Source of the DNA: Planctomycetota bacterium
Lineage (GTDB): Bacteria > Planctomycetota > B15-G4 > JADJEK01
Direction: 5' to 3'
Assembly: GCA_016709145.1 (NCBI GenBank)
Contig: JADJEK010000001.1
Span: forward strand, 186,001 to 250,000
Length of the DNA stretch: 64,000 nucleotides
Below, one piece after another: positions 24,418 to 35,750 of the stretch. The notes under the pieces are model-generated. The model was not told where the DNA came from, did no database searches, and worked only from the letters and a program-made list of their open reading frames with translations. Position 1 is the first letter of the stretch. Every line of letters starts with the position of its first letter. A program made the translations under genes and the position numbers.

Positions 24418-27400
24418 GCGCTCGCTCGTTTCGTCTCGAAGACGCTCAAGATGGCCAGCAGCTCATCGACGTCTTCCTTGTCGTTGAAGATGCCGTCCAC
24501 GCTCTCGGCGTGGAGGGTAGTGAACGGTGGTTCGTACAACCGCTGAAGCTCGATGCCGCCGTTCTGGGCGATGTAGTTTTGGAGCACTTGCAGGAAGCGG
24601 AGCTGCTGCGACGACAGGCGCGGGTGCTTGTGGACGAAGGCCGTGAAGGACTTCTCGACGGCTTCAGCTTCGAGCCCCACGAGTCCACGGAACACGGAGA
24701 GCAGCGAACGACGCATCGAAGGATCGCTTCCGGCGAGGTGCGTGACGTTCGCCTTGTCATCGACCTGCAAGACGAGGCGCGCCAGATTCTCGAGCTCGGC
24801 CTCCTGCACCGCATGCCCGGCGCGAATGCGCTGCAGAACGGGGTTGTTGGCGAAGTGCTCCTTGAGCACCTTCTCCACCCGCGTGCGGTACTCGATGAGG
24901 TCAAGGCCTTCGAGCTTCGGGAAGTACGCCTGGACGACATGCCCATCGTCGGTCACATCGAAGACCTGCGGAGCCACGCGCGTCGTGGTGGGGAGTTGCT
25001 GGTACTTCATCACCGAGCGCAGCTCGTTCCGCAGTCCTTCGAGGTGCTGAACTTCGACGTCGCACCAGAAGCCCTTGTCGCGCACCTTCTTGATGGCGTC
25101 GGCCTTGGCCTTCACCGGCTGGAGGTTCTTGCCGAGGAGCTCCACAGCCTCTTCGACGCGGCCCTTCAGGTCCTGCACCTTCGGTGCGCGCGGGCCGCCC
25201 TTGAGCAACTCGATCTGCAAGCGCGTCACGAGCAGGTCGAAGCGATAGGCGTCCTCATCACCCCGAATGCTGCGCAAGTGCTGCAGAGGCGCGACGATCG
25301 AAAGCAAGTCCGCCTTGGTGGCGGCGGCGAAGTGATGGACGCGATCGCCGTCCGCGAGCTGCGACAGCTCCTTCCATTTGTCGCGAGCATCGATGGCGTT
25401 CGTGTCTCGGACAGCACGAATGTCGCCCAGGACCTGCTGCTCCGCGATACCGATCGCGGCCTCGTCCATCTTGTCGATGGCGACCGAGAGCAACGCGACG
25501 CGCGCCTCGAAGAGGTGCTGGAGCAGCGACTTCTGCTGGGCTGGCTGCGCCTCTTTGTACTTCTCGTCGAAGAACCAGAAGTTCCGCCAGTGGTCGAAGA
25601 TGAGGAACTCGGTCTTGTCCTTGCCGATCCCGAACAGGTCTTTGCGCAGGCGCGTCCCGCGACCGATCATCTGCCAGAACTTCACGTACGACTTCACCGG
25701 CTTGGCGAAGACCAGGTTCACCACCTCGGGCACGTCGATACCGGTGTCGAGCATATCGACCGAGATGGCGATGGTCAGCTCATGCTCGGGGTTCTTGAAG
25801 TCGTCGATGAGCTGGTCCGCCTTCGCCTCCTGATTGTCGATGACGCGACAGAAAGCCGAGCCGTACTGCGGGTAGAGCTCACTGAAGACTTCGGCGAGAT
25901 GCACCGCGTGCCGGTGGTTGCGCGCGAACACGATGGTCTTGCCGACATGCTGCCCGGTGGCTTCGCGGATGCCGTCCACCATCAGCGAGCGCCAGATGGC
26001 GCGCGTGGTGTCCTTGTTGAAGAAGTACTTGTCCAGGTCTTCGCTGTCGTAGTCGACGGCCTCCGCTTCTGGGTCCTGGTCTTCGAGCTGGTCGCGCTGC
26101 GCGGCGGTCATCTGCGAGTACCGGAACCCGCCGCGTGAGAACTTCGTGCTGACCTGCATCACACGGAACGGCACGAGGTAGGCCGGCTTGGACTCGATGG
26201 CCTGTTGGAAGTCGAAGGCCGACGTGGGGTCGCCGTTCTCGCAGGCGAACAGCTCATACGTGTTGCGCTCGATGAACTTCACCGGCGTCGCCGTGAGTCC
26301 GACCTCGAGCGCATCGAAGTACTGAAAGAGCGAGCGGAACTTCTTGTAGATGCTGCGGTGCGACTCGTCGGCGATGATCAAGTCGAAGAAGCCGACATCG
26401 AAGGCTTCATAGGCTTTCATCATCGCGGGGTACGTCGCCAGGTAGATGCGCTTGTCGCGATCGTTGGCCGTCGAGGCGGCCACGATCACGCGCGGCTCCC
26501 CGGGCATGAACTCCTTGAAAACGCGGTCGGCCTGGCGGCGGAGCTCCTTGCGGTCGCAGAGGAAGAGGATGCGCTTCACCCAGCCCGCACGCATCAGCAC
26601 GTCACAGAGCGAGACTGCGACGCGGGTCTTGCCCGTGCCCGTGGCTTGTACCACGAGGGCCTTGCGGAAGTTGCCCGTGAAGCGCTCGCACACACGCTTC
26701 ACCGCTTCGAGCTGGTACATGCGATCGGCGATGGCAAGGTTCGGATCGACGCGGGCAAGCACCTTCTTTCCCGTGCGCTGATGGACCAGGTACTCGAGGC
26801 TGTCCTTCGAGTAGAAGCCGTACAACTTGCGGTATGGATAGCTCTGCGCGTCGTCCCACAGGAAGACGTCGATTCCGTTGGTGAAGAAGACTACCGGGCG
26901 CACTCCGGTCGCCTTCTCGAGCGCGTCGGCGTACTGGCGCGCTTGCTCGCCTCCTGCTCGCGCATCCTTCGCAGTCTTCTTCGCCTCGATGACCGCCAGC
27001 GGCTTGCCGTCGTCTCCATGGAGTACGTAGTCAGCGAATCCATCGCCGCTTTTCGTGGGAAGGCCCTTGAGCTTCACCTCCTGTTTGACCTGTTCGGTAT
27101 CGGCCCCCAGCAGCCCGACGTTCCAGCCCGCCGCGACGAGTTGTTGGTCGATGAGGCGGCGTCGAGTGGTGGCTTCGTTGAACTCGAGGGCCGAGGCGAC
27201 CCGCTGGCCGGCGTCCCGGAGCTTGGTCAGCTCGGTCGCGTTCTGCTCAGCGGTGCGCGTCGCATCCGTCGCGGCGCGCTCGGCCTCGAGCCTCTTCTTG
27301 GTCTCCTCGTCGAGCTGTTTGAGGACGGACTCGTACTTGGCTTCAGCGAGTCGCAGCGTCTCGAGTGCATCCTTTGTCTTCGCCGTGCCGGCTGGCTCGG

Positions 27401-27818
27401 GCGGTGGTGGCGTGTACTTCGGCGTGGCCTCGAGCCTGCCGCCATCGAGCTGTACGAACAACCAGCGCGCGATGTCGAAGAGCTGCGCCAAGGACTCCAG
27501 CGAGAGTTGGTTGGTGATCGGCCGTCGCGGGTGAGCGGCGTGATTCCCCGCCTTGCGCACAGCATGGAGCTTGTTCTGGACGACCTCGGGCACCGCCTGT
27601 CGGAAGGCGGTCTCGTTCATCAGGTCGTTCAGGTTGTCGGAGAACGGCGGACGTAGGCGATAGCCTTCGTAGATGGCCTCGACAGCGTGCTCGACGAAGG
27701 TGCGCTGCTTGAGCAACGAACTCGCTGGGTCGTCGTGGACGTACCGCTCGGCGAAGCACGCGAGATCGGCGAGCACTGCGCGGTGCGCGCGCAGGAACTC
27801 GAAGTTCACGGACTTCAT
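24414..27818 (-). CDS. hsdR: Type I restriction endonuclease, motor subunit
   Basis: A 1134-aa R subunit. An N-terminal DUF4145 (HEPN-like) domain with R-x4-H in RKAGNH (88-93) is followed by a coiled coil (about 145-205). The nuclease domain has a PD-(D/E)xK core (Asp263, Glu278-Ala-Lys280 in VIEAKK), and the SF2 motor has Walker A ATGTGKT (392-398) and the IIADESHRS box. An EcoEI_R-type C-terminal region ends the protein. It translocates DNA and cleaves unmethylated sites with HsdM and HsdS. It is first in the operon here; methylase-first order is more common. The ATG at 27818 lacks an obvious alternative. Confidence 0.95.
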   Translation of the reverse strand: MKSVNFEFLRAHRAVLADLACFAERYVHDDPASSLLKQRTFVEHAVEAIYEGYRLRPPFSDNLNDLMNETAFRQAVPEVVQNKLHAVRKAGNHAAHPRRPITNQLSLESLAQLFDIARWLFVQLDGGRLEATPKYTPPPPEPAGTAKTKDALETLRLAEAKYESVLKQLDEETKKRLEAERAATDATRTAEQNATELTKLRDAGQRVASALEFNEATTRRRLIDQQLVAAGWNVGLLGADTEQVKQEVKLKGLPTKSGDGFADYVLHGDDGKPLAVIEAKKTAKDARAGGEQARQYADALEKATGVRPVVFFTNGIDVFLWDDAQSYPYRKLYGFYSKDSLEYLVHQRTGKKVLARVDPNLAIADRMYQLEAVKRVCERFTGNFRKALVVQATGTGKTRVAVSLCDVLMRAGWVKRILFLCDRKELRRQADRVFKEFMPGEPRVIVAASTANDRDKRIYLATYPAMMKAYEAFDVGFFDLIIADESHRSIYKKFRSLFQYFDALEVGLTATPVKFIERNTYELFACENGDPTSAFDFQQAIESKPAYLVPFRVMQVSTKFSRGGFRYSQMTAAQRDQLEDQDPEAEAVDYDSEDLDKYFFNKDTTRAIWRSLMVDGIREATGQHVGKTIVFARNHRHAVHLAEVFSELYPQYGSAFCRVIDNQEAKADQLIDDFKNPEHELTIAISVDMLDTGIDVPEVVNLVFAKPVKSYVKFWQMIGRGTRLRKDLFGIGKDKTEFLIFDHWRNFWFFDEKYKEAQPAQQKSLLQHLFEARVALLSVAIDKMDEAAIGIAEQQVLGDIRAVRDTNAIDARDKWKELSQLADGDRVHHFAAATKADLLSIVAPLQHLRSIRGDEDAYRFDLLVTRLQIELLKGGPRAPKVQDLKGRVEEAVELLGKNLQPVKAKADAIKKVRDKGFWCDVEVQHLEGLRNELRSVMKYQQLPTTTRVAPQVFDVTDDGHVVQAYFPKLEGLDLIEYRTRVEKVLKEHFANNPVLQRIRAGHAVQEAELENLARLVLQVDDKANVTHLAGSDPSMRRSLLSVFRGLVGLEAEAVEKSFTAFVHKHPRLSSQQLRFLQVLQNYIAQNGGIELQRLYEPPFTTLHAESVDGIFNDKEDVDELLAILSVFETKRASA

Positions 27819-28196
27819 GAGTGGGCCTTCTTCTCGGGCCGTGCGTGGGAGCCGGGAAGAGCTCTCCTCATGGTTCGCCTCGCCCCTTCTGCACCGCGCA
27901 CTCGGCCATCCGGCTCGCCGGAGAGCGATCGTTCGAAAGCCCCGGGGCGCTCAGCACATTGGTCGTGTTCATTTCGAGCATCGTCGCCGCCCGTCAAACA
28001 TACTGAGCCGCCCACCCACTCCACCCACCACCACCACGCCCACCCTCCACCCCAACCACGATCTCCGCGGACCGTATCACGCCGCGCGAACGGCGGTCCA
28101 CCGCACGATCCCATTCCTTCGCGGCACCCCCACCCCACCCCCACCCCGCGCTACACTCCCCGCCTTCGGCCACGATCGCCCACCCGGGAGTTCCTC
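27819..28196. other. Divergent intergenic region with C-rich tracts
   Basis: About 378 bases between the divergent hsdR and M16 peptidase starts. It holds two strongly C-rich stretches on the plus strand (about 28010-28062 and 28127-28147), the second with the exact pattern of a G-quadruplex on the minus strand. No convincing gene is seen. Both promoters must lie here. Confidence 0.6.
28127..28147 (-). promoter_or_regulatory. Perfect G-quadruplex motif upstream of the M16 peptidase
   Basis: The plus strand has four C runs of 5, 4, 5 and 4 bases, each separated by a single A, so the minus strand has four G runs with one-base T loops, the most stable class of intramolecular quadruplex. It ends 49 bases before the GTG start at 28197, on the template strand for that gene. 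A regulatory role is inference. Confidence 0.55.
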
Positions 28197-31015
<2,819 letters not shown>

Positions 31016-31058
31016 ACGACCGCGAGGTCCGAAAAGTCGCGACTTGACGCCATGAACG

Positions 31059-31086
31059 ACGGCCCGGCACCCTGGTGCTGGGCCGT
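31059..31086 (+). terminator. Stem-loop terminator after the M16 peptidase gene
   Basis: A 13-base arm ACGGCCCGGCACC (31059-31071) pairs with GGTGCTGGGCCGT (31074-31086), with one G-U pair and a very tight loop. No T tract follows. It lies between two genes on the same strand, 55 bases before the start of the FG-GAP gene. Confidence 0.6.
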
Positions 31087-31140
31087 TGTGCGTTCATGGT
31101 CGCATCGGCATCACGGCCCCATCGTTCGGAGGAGAAGGTC

Positions 31141-33816
31141 ATGTCCCGCTCGTTCAAGCGCGTCGTGCAGAGCATCCCTCTCGTCGTCCTGGTCGCGAGC
31201 GCGTCCGCGCAGGATTGGTTCTCGACCGCGAGGCATTTCCCGTACGTCGACCGCGGCCAGATCCGCGCGGCCGCGGACATGGACGGCGACGGCGACGGCG
31301 ACTTGATCTGGATGAGCGAGACGTCGATCCAGGTGGCGTTCAACGACGGCGCGGGTGAGTTCACGGACGGGCCCGTCTTCACGCCGAGCGTGCCGCTCTA
31401 TCTGCCCGAACCGACGTTCGACTACGCGAAGTACGTGAGCGTCGGCGACGTCGACGCTGACGGTGCGAACGACGTCGTGCTGCTGACGGACCATCCCTGG
31501 TCGAACGCGATCCTGTTCGTGTTCTTCAACCGCGGCGCCGGGACGTTCTCGGAGTACAGCGTCCAACTCCCCGACGCGCCGTACGCATTCGCCGGCTCGG
31601 CCTTCACGTCCGCGCTCGGCAACATCGATGCCGACCCGGCGCTCGAGATCGCGACGGCCCACGATCGCTCGCTCGGCGGACTCGTCGTCGATCTGCGCAC
31701 CGAAGTGCGTTGGTGGAATTGGAACGGATCGGCGCTGGTCGGGAACACCCCGTTGACGTTGTCCGGCTCGCTCGCGCGCACCGAGTCGATCGTGGCGGTC
31801 GACATCGGCCACGACGGAATCGCCGACCTGGTCGCGTCGGGCTACAACGGCAGCGGATCCCCCATCAGCGCCATCGCCCTGCTGCCGACGGTGGCGGGAG
31901 CGCCGACGCTCGGCACGACGTATTCGGTCCCGGGGTATCGCGCGTGGCTGAGCGCCGGTGACCTCGAAGGCGATGGCGACGTCGACGTCGTCGGTGCCCA
32001 TCGATGGGGTTGCCAGGACATCGACTTCATCGTGCTCGAGGATCAGGGCGGAGCGTTCGTCCGTAAAGACACACCGACGATCTCGATCCCGGCCGACACC
32101 TGCGCCGAGATCGCGCGCGTCGTGCTCGGCGACGTCGACGCAGACGGCGACCTCGATGCGATCCAGACCCACATGAACGCGCGCTCGTACTTGAACGACG
32201 GCACGAACCACTTCGTGCTCGGCAGCGCGACGCCGGTCGAGATCGATCCGGACTACGCGTCGACCGGTGTCGCCGGCGCCGACGTCGACGGTGATGGCTC
32301 GGACGACGCGATCACTTCGCGCGCGATCGCGTTCACGCACGGGCAGGACTTCAAGGCGATCTCACCGGCGTTCACCGGTCCGTTCGCGAACTTCGGCGCA
32401 ATCGTCATCCACGACGTCGACGACGACGGCGACCTCGACCTGTGGTCGTCGAACGGACAGTTGGGCACGAACCCGGGCAGTGGGCTGTCGACGTCGGCGA
32501 ACGCGATCGTGCCGCCGACCACGAGCACCACGCTCAGCTCCGTCGTCGCCGCGGGTGACTTCAGCGGGGACGGTCGTCTCGACGTGATGTGCCGTCGTGT
32601 GGACGGTCCGTACTTCCAACAGGTCTACAAGGGCATGTCGCTGATGGCCGACGACGGCACGGGTCTGTACCACGAGACCGGGATCGTCGTGCCTGCGCCG
32701 TCCTCGGTCGAGGCGCACTCCAATTACGCAATCCGTCGCGGCGCCGACTTCGACGCCGATGGCGATCTCGACCTCCTGGTCGGCAACGGCGCGTGGGTGA
32801 ACTCCGGTCCGACGTCGCAGTGGTCGTTGACGCCGACGTATTCCGCGCACGACACGACCGACGCGGCCGACGTCGATGCCGACGGCGATCTCGACACGCT
32901 CGTCATGACGAACCCGAGCGGCGCGGCGGCCGTGAGCCTCATGCGCAACACCGGGAGCGGGTTCTCCGCACAAGTCCTCGCCACGGCGACCGCGCCAGGC
33001 TCCGCGTTCCGCGGGACGTTCCGCGACCTCGACGACGACGGCGACTTCGACGTCATCGTCGCGAACCCCGGCGGCAGCACCGCGGTGCTGCTGTTCGAGA
33101 ACGTCGGCGGCGCGTTCGGCTCGAGCATCGCACTCGCGACGTCGCCCGGCGTGACCGGGTTCGTCGACGTCGGCGACGTCGACGGCGACGGACTCACCGA
33201 CGTCGTCTGCGAGCGCAACCCGACCAACTTCTCCGGCCGTGTATTGGTCGAAGCGCATCGCCGCGTCGGCCCCGGCCTGGTCTACGAGCCGGCGCGCGAC
33301 TGGCTCGGCGGCGGCGGTCAGGCGCTGCGCGACATGGACGAGGACGGCGACCTCGACGTCGTCGGTTCGGGGCTGGTGCGCTCGCGGCGCTTCGAGGGCG
33401 CGGACGACGGCATCGTGAAGCAGTACGGCACCGGTGCGAAGGGCCAGGGCAACGCGGTGCCGATCCTCGGCGCGAGCGGCCCGCTGCGCCCGGGCTCGAC
33501 GACGGCGAGCTTCCGCGCGCGGCGCGGCCTCGGCGGCGCTCCGGCGATCCTGTTCATCAGCGTGGCCGGTCCGGCGAACTACGCGAACGTGCTGCCGGTC
33601 AGCTCGCTGTTGGTCCAGATCCCGGTCGTCGTGGTCTCGTTCCCGCTCGCGGGAGCGCCGGGCACGACCGCCGCGGGCACGCTCGACATCGACACGTCCC
33701 TCGTGCTTCCGGCCGTCGCGGGTGTGACCGTCTGGCACCAGTTGCTGGTCCTCGACCCGGCCGCCGTCGGCGGGATCGCGGCGAGCAATGGTCTGGAACT
33801 CCAATACGGGTTGTGA
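31141..33816 (+). CDS. Exported FG-GAP/VCBS-repeat protein
   Basis: An 891-aa protein with a signal peptide (MSRSFKRVV...ASASAQ) and about a dozen calcium-binding loops of the form DVDADGDLD spread through residues 45-760. This is the signature of FG-GAP/VCBS repeats that build an integrin-alpha-like beta-propeller. The last 130 residues form a beta-rich domain beginning KQYGTGAKGQG, also seen in the truncated gene at 55227-55880. These proteins are secreted or surface-attached and bind calcium; ligands are unknown. The ATG at 31141 is preceded by GGAGGAGAAGG, a strong ribosome-binding site. The extra-long open frame upstream is rejected. Confidence 0.88.
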   Translation: MSRSFKRVVQSIPLVVLVASASAQDWFSTARHFPYVDRGQIRAAADMDGDGDGDLIWMSETSIQVAFNDGAGEFTDGPVFTPSVPLYLPEPTFDYAKYVSVGDVDADGANDVVLLTDHPWSNAILFVFFNRGAGTFSEYSVQLPDAPYAFAGSAFTSALGNIDADPALEIATAHDRSLGGLVVDLRTEVRWWNWNGSALVGNTPLTLSGSLARTESIVAVDIGHDGIADLVASGYNGSGSPISAIALLPTVAGAPTLGTTYSVPGYRAWLSAGDLEGDGDVDVVGAHRWGCQDIDFIVLEDQGGAFVRKDTPTISIPADTCAEIARVVLGDVDADGDLDAIQTHMNARSYLNDGTNHFVLGSATPVEIDPDYASTGVAGADVDGDGSDDAITSRAIAFTHGQDFKAISPAFTGPFANFGAIVIHDVDDDGDLDLWSSNGQLGTNPGSGLSTSANAIVPPTTSTTLSSVVAAGDFSGDGRLDVMCRRVDGPYFQQVYKGMSLMADDGTGLYHETGIVVPAPSSVEAHSNYAIRRGADFDADGDLDLLVGNGAWVNSGPTSQWSLTPTYSAHDTTDAADVDADGDLDTLVMTNPSGAAAVSLMRNTGSGFSAQVLATATAPGSAFRGTFRDLDDDGDFDVIVANPGGSTAVLLFENVGGAFGSSIALATSPGVTGFVDVGDVDGDGLTDVVCERNPTNFSGRVLVEAHRRVGPGLVYEPARDWLGGGGQALRDMDEDGDLDVVGSGLVRSRRFEGADDGIVKQYGTGAKGQGNAVPILGASGPLRPGSTTASFRARRGLGGAPAILFISVAGPANYANVLPVSSLLVQIPVVVVSFPLAGAPGTTAAGTLDIDTSLVLPAVAGVTVWHQLLVLDPAAVGGIAASNGLELQYGL

Positions 33817-33863
33817 GCCGAGCTACTCGCTAACCTGCGCCGTCCGCACCCGGAGGGCGCCCC

Positions 33864-35672
33864 ATGTTCTCGAGCCTCGTTCTCGCCGCGACCCTTGCAC
33901 AGGTCGCCGACGTCTCCGAACTCGTCGATCTCGATCGTCTGACGCGACCGGCCGACTACGTCGCCGTCCAGGACTCGTCGTGGGACCGAGCCAGCGCGCG
34001 CGGCGCCGGCACCGAAGAATGGTGGGCGAACAACGACCGCGGGCAATACCTGCGCGTCGAGGACGGGCGCCACGTGCTCGTCGACGCGAAGGGACCCGGC
34101 GCGATCGTGCGCTTCTGGTCGGCGAATCCGAGCGGTGACGTCCGCATCGAGCTCGACGGCGAAGTCGTGCTCGAGGAAGACCTGACGAAGCTGCTGACCG
34201 GCGAAGCCGCTGGCTTCCCGAAGCCGTACGCCGAGATGACGGCGCGCGGCTGTTCGCTGTACGTGCCGATGCCGTTCACGAAGACCGCGAAGATCACCTG
34301 CAGCGCGGGCGATCTCTACTACCAAGTCCACGTGCGCCGTTATCCCGAGGGCACGCGGCTCGCGCGCTGGTCGCGCGCGGACCTCGCGAAGCTGCCGCCG
34401 TACGCGCCCCCGACCGCGACCGGCCGCACGACGACGGATCGCGAACTGCGCGGGCCCGGCGTGCTGCGCCGGCTCGAGATCGACTTGCCCGAGGACCAGG
34501 ACGAATTGCGCTCGACGCTGCTGACGATCCGCGCCGACGACGAGTTGTGCGTGCAGTGTCCGCTCGGCGACTTCTTCGGCACCGGCCCGGGGCGCAACGT
34601 CTACGCGTCCGCGCCGATGCAGATCACGAAGGACGGCGTCGGCATCTGCCTGTTCCCGATGCCGTTCGAGCGGTCGCTCAAGATCTCCGTCGACGCCGAC
34701 GTGCGCTGCACGGTCGAGGACGGCGCGACGCGACCGTTCCGCTTCTTCGCGTTCTATCGCGGCGAGAACCAACTGAAGTCGCATCCGCGCACCGACTGGC
34801 CGGTCGCGCACTTGTCCGGCAAGGCCGGTCGTTTCGTCGGTTGCTCGCTGTCGGTGCGCAATCCTGTGAAGGCTTGGTGGGGCGAAGGCGACGAGAAGGT
34901 CTACGTCGACGGCGAGTCGTTCCCGAGCTTCTTCGGCACCGGCACCGAGGACTACTTCGGCTACGCGTGGTGCGATCCGACGTTGTTCCAGCATCCGTTC
35001 CACGCGCAGACGCGCTGCGACGGGCCGGGCAACAAGGGCTACACGTCGGTCGTGCGCTGGCACCTCGTCGACGACATCCCGTTCACGAAGTCGCTGAACT
35101 TCGACCTCGAGGTCTGGCATTGGGTCGAGAGCGTCATGGGCTTCGCGACCGTCGCGTACTTCTACGCCGAGCCCGGCGTCACGCACGGCTTCGCGCGACC
35201 GACGCCCGAACAGCTCGAGATCCTGCCGTTGCCGAAGCCGTGGTCCGTCAAGAACGCGATCGAGGGCGAGACGTTCCGCGACGTCGTCTGCTCCGCGGGG
35301 CATGCAGCGCGCCAGGACCTCGACTTCGCCGAGGGCTTCTCGAACGAGGCGCACCTGTGGTGGCAGGGCGCGGGGCCGGGCGCGACGATGCGGCTGAAGT
35401 TCGAGATGCCGAAGGCCGTGCGCGGGAAGCTGCAACTCGGTCTGACCAAGGCGCCGGACTACGGCATCGTGTCGATCGCGCTGAACGGCAAGGTCATCGT
35501 GCCGTCGTTCGACGGCTGGGCGGAACGTGTCGAGCCCGCGCCGCAGATCGACGTCGACGCGGCCCTGATCGAAGGCGCCAACGAACTCGTCGTGACGATC
35601 ACCGGCACGAACGACAAGGCGCGGCCGAAGAACTACATGTTCGGCTTCGACTGGATGACGCTGCGGCCGTGA
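33864..35672 (+). CDS. GH172 (DUF2961) glycoside hydrolase
   Basis: A 602-aa protein of the DUF2961 family, now CAZy GH172, whose characterised members act on alpha-D-arabinofuranosides or difructose dianhydrides. Visible hallmarks are DAKGPGAIVRFWSANPSG in the first jelly roll, GDEKVYVDGESFPSFFGTGT followed by EDYFG in the second, and HPFHAQTRCDG. The N-terminus is hydrophobic (MFSSLVLAATLAQ), a probable signal peptide. About 150 C-terminal residues form an additional beta-sandwich. It follows the FG-GAP gene by 47 bases on the same strand and may be co-transcribed. The exact substrate is unknown. Confidence 0.88.
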   Translation: MFSSLVLAATLAQVADVSELVDLDRLTRPADYVAVQDSSWDRASARGAGTEEWWANNDRGQYLRVEDGRHVLVDAKGPGAIVRFWSANPSGDVRIELDGEVVLEEDLTKLLTGEAAGFPKPYAEMTARGCSLYVPMPFTKTAKITCSAGDLYYQVHVRRYPEGTRLARWSRADLAKLPPYAPPTATGRTTTDRELRGPGVLRRLEIDLPEDQDELRSTLLTIRADDELCVQCPLGDFFGTGPGRNVYASAPMQITKDGVGICLFPMPFERSLKISVDADVRCTVEDGATRPFRFFAFYRGENQLKSHPRTDWPVAHLSGKAGRFVGCSLSVRNPVKAWWGEGDEKVYVDGESFPSFFGTGTEDYFGYAWCDPTLFQHPFHAQTRCDGPGNKGYTSVVRWHLVDDIPFTKSLNFDLEVWHWVESVMGFATVAYFYAEPGVTHGFARPTPEQLEILPLPKPWSVKNAIEGETFRDVVCSAGHAARQDLDFAEGFSNEAHLWWQGAGPGATMRLKFEMPKAVRGKLQLGLTKAPDYGIVSIALNGKVIVPSFDGWAERVEPAPQIDVDAALIEGANELVVTITGTNDKARPKNYMFGFDWMTLRP

Positions 35673-35678
35673 CGCGAA

Positions 35679-35710
35679 CGACGCCGGCCCGCTCGCGCGG
35701 CCCGGCGTCG
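35679..35710. terminator. GC-rich stem-loop between convergent genes
   Basis: CGACGCCGG (35679-35687) can pair with CCGGCGTCG (35702-35710) across a GC-rich 14-base loop, between the stop of the GH172 gene and the stop of the convergent propeller gene at 35751. There is no T tract, so this is a tentative bidirectional terminator. Confidence 0.45.
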
Positions 35711-35750
35711 ACGTCGTTGTGTTCCTCGCAGCTCGCGCGACCGCGCGAGC

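Noticed and set aside
28010..28062. C-rich tract as a second G-quadruplex
   Set aside because: Runs are mostly of two or three C with uneven spacing, so it does not meet the strict pattern of the neighbouring motif.
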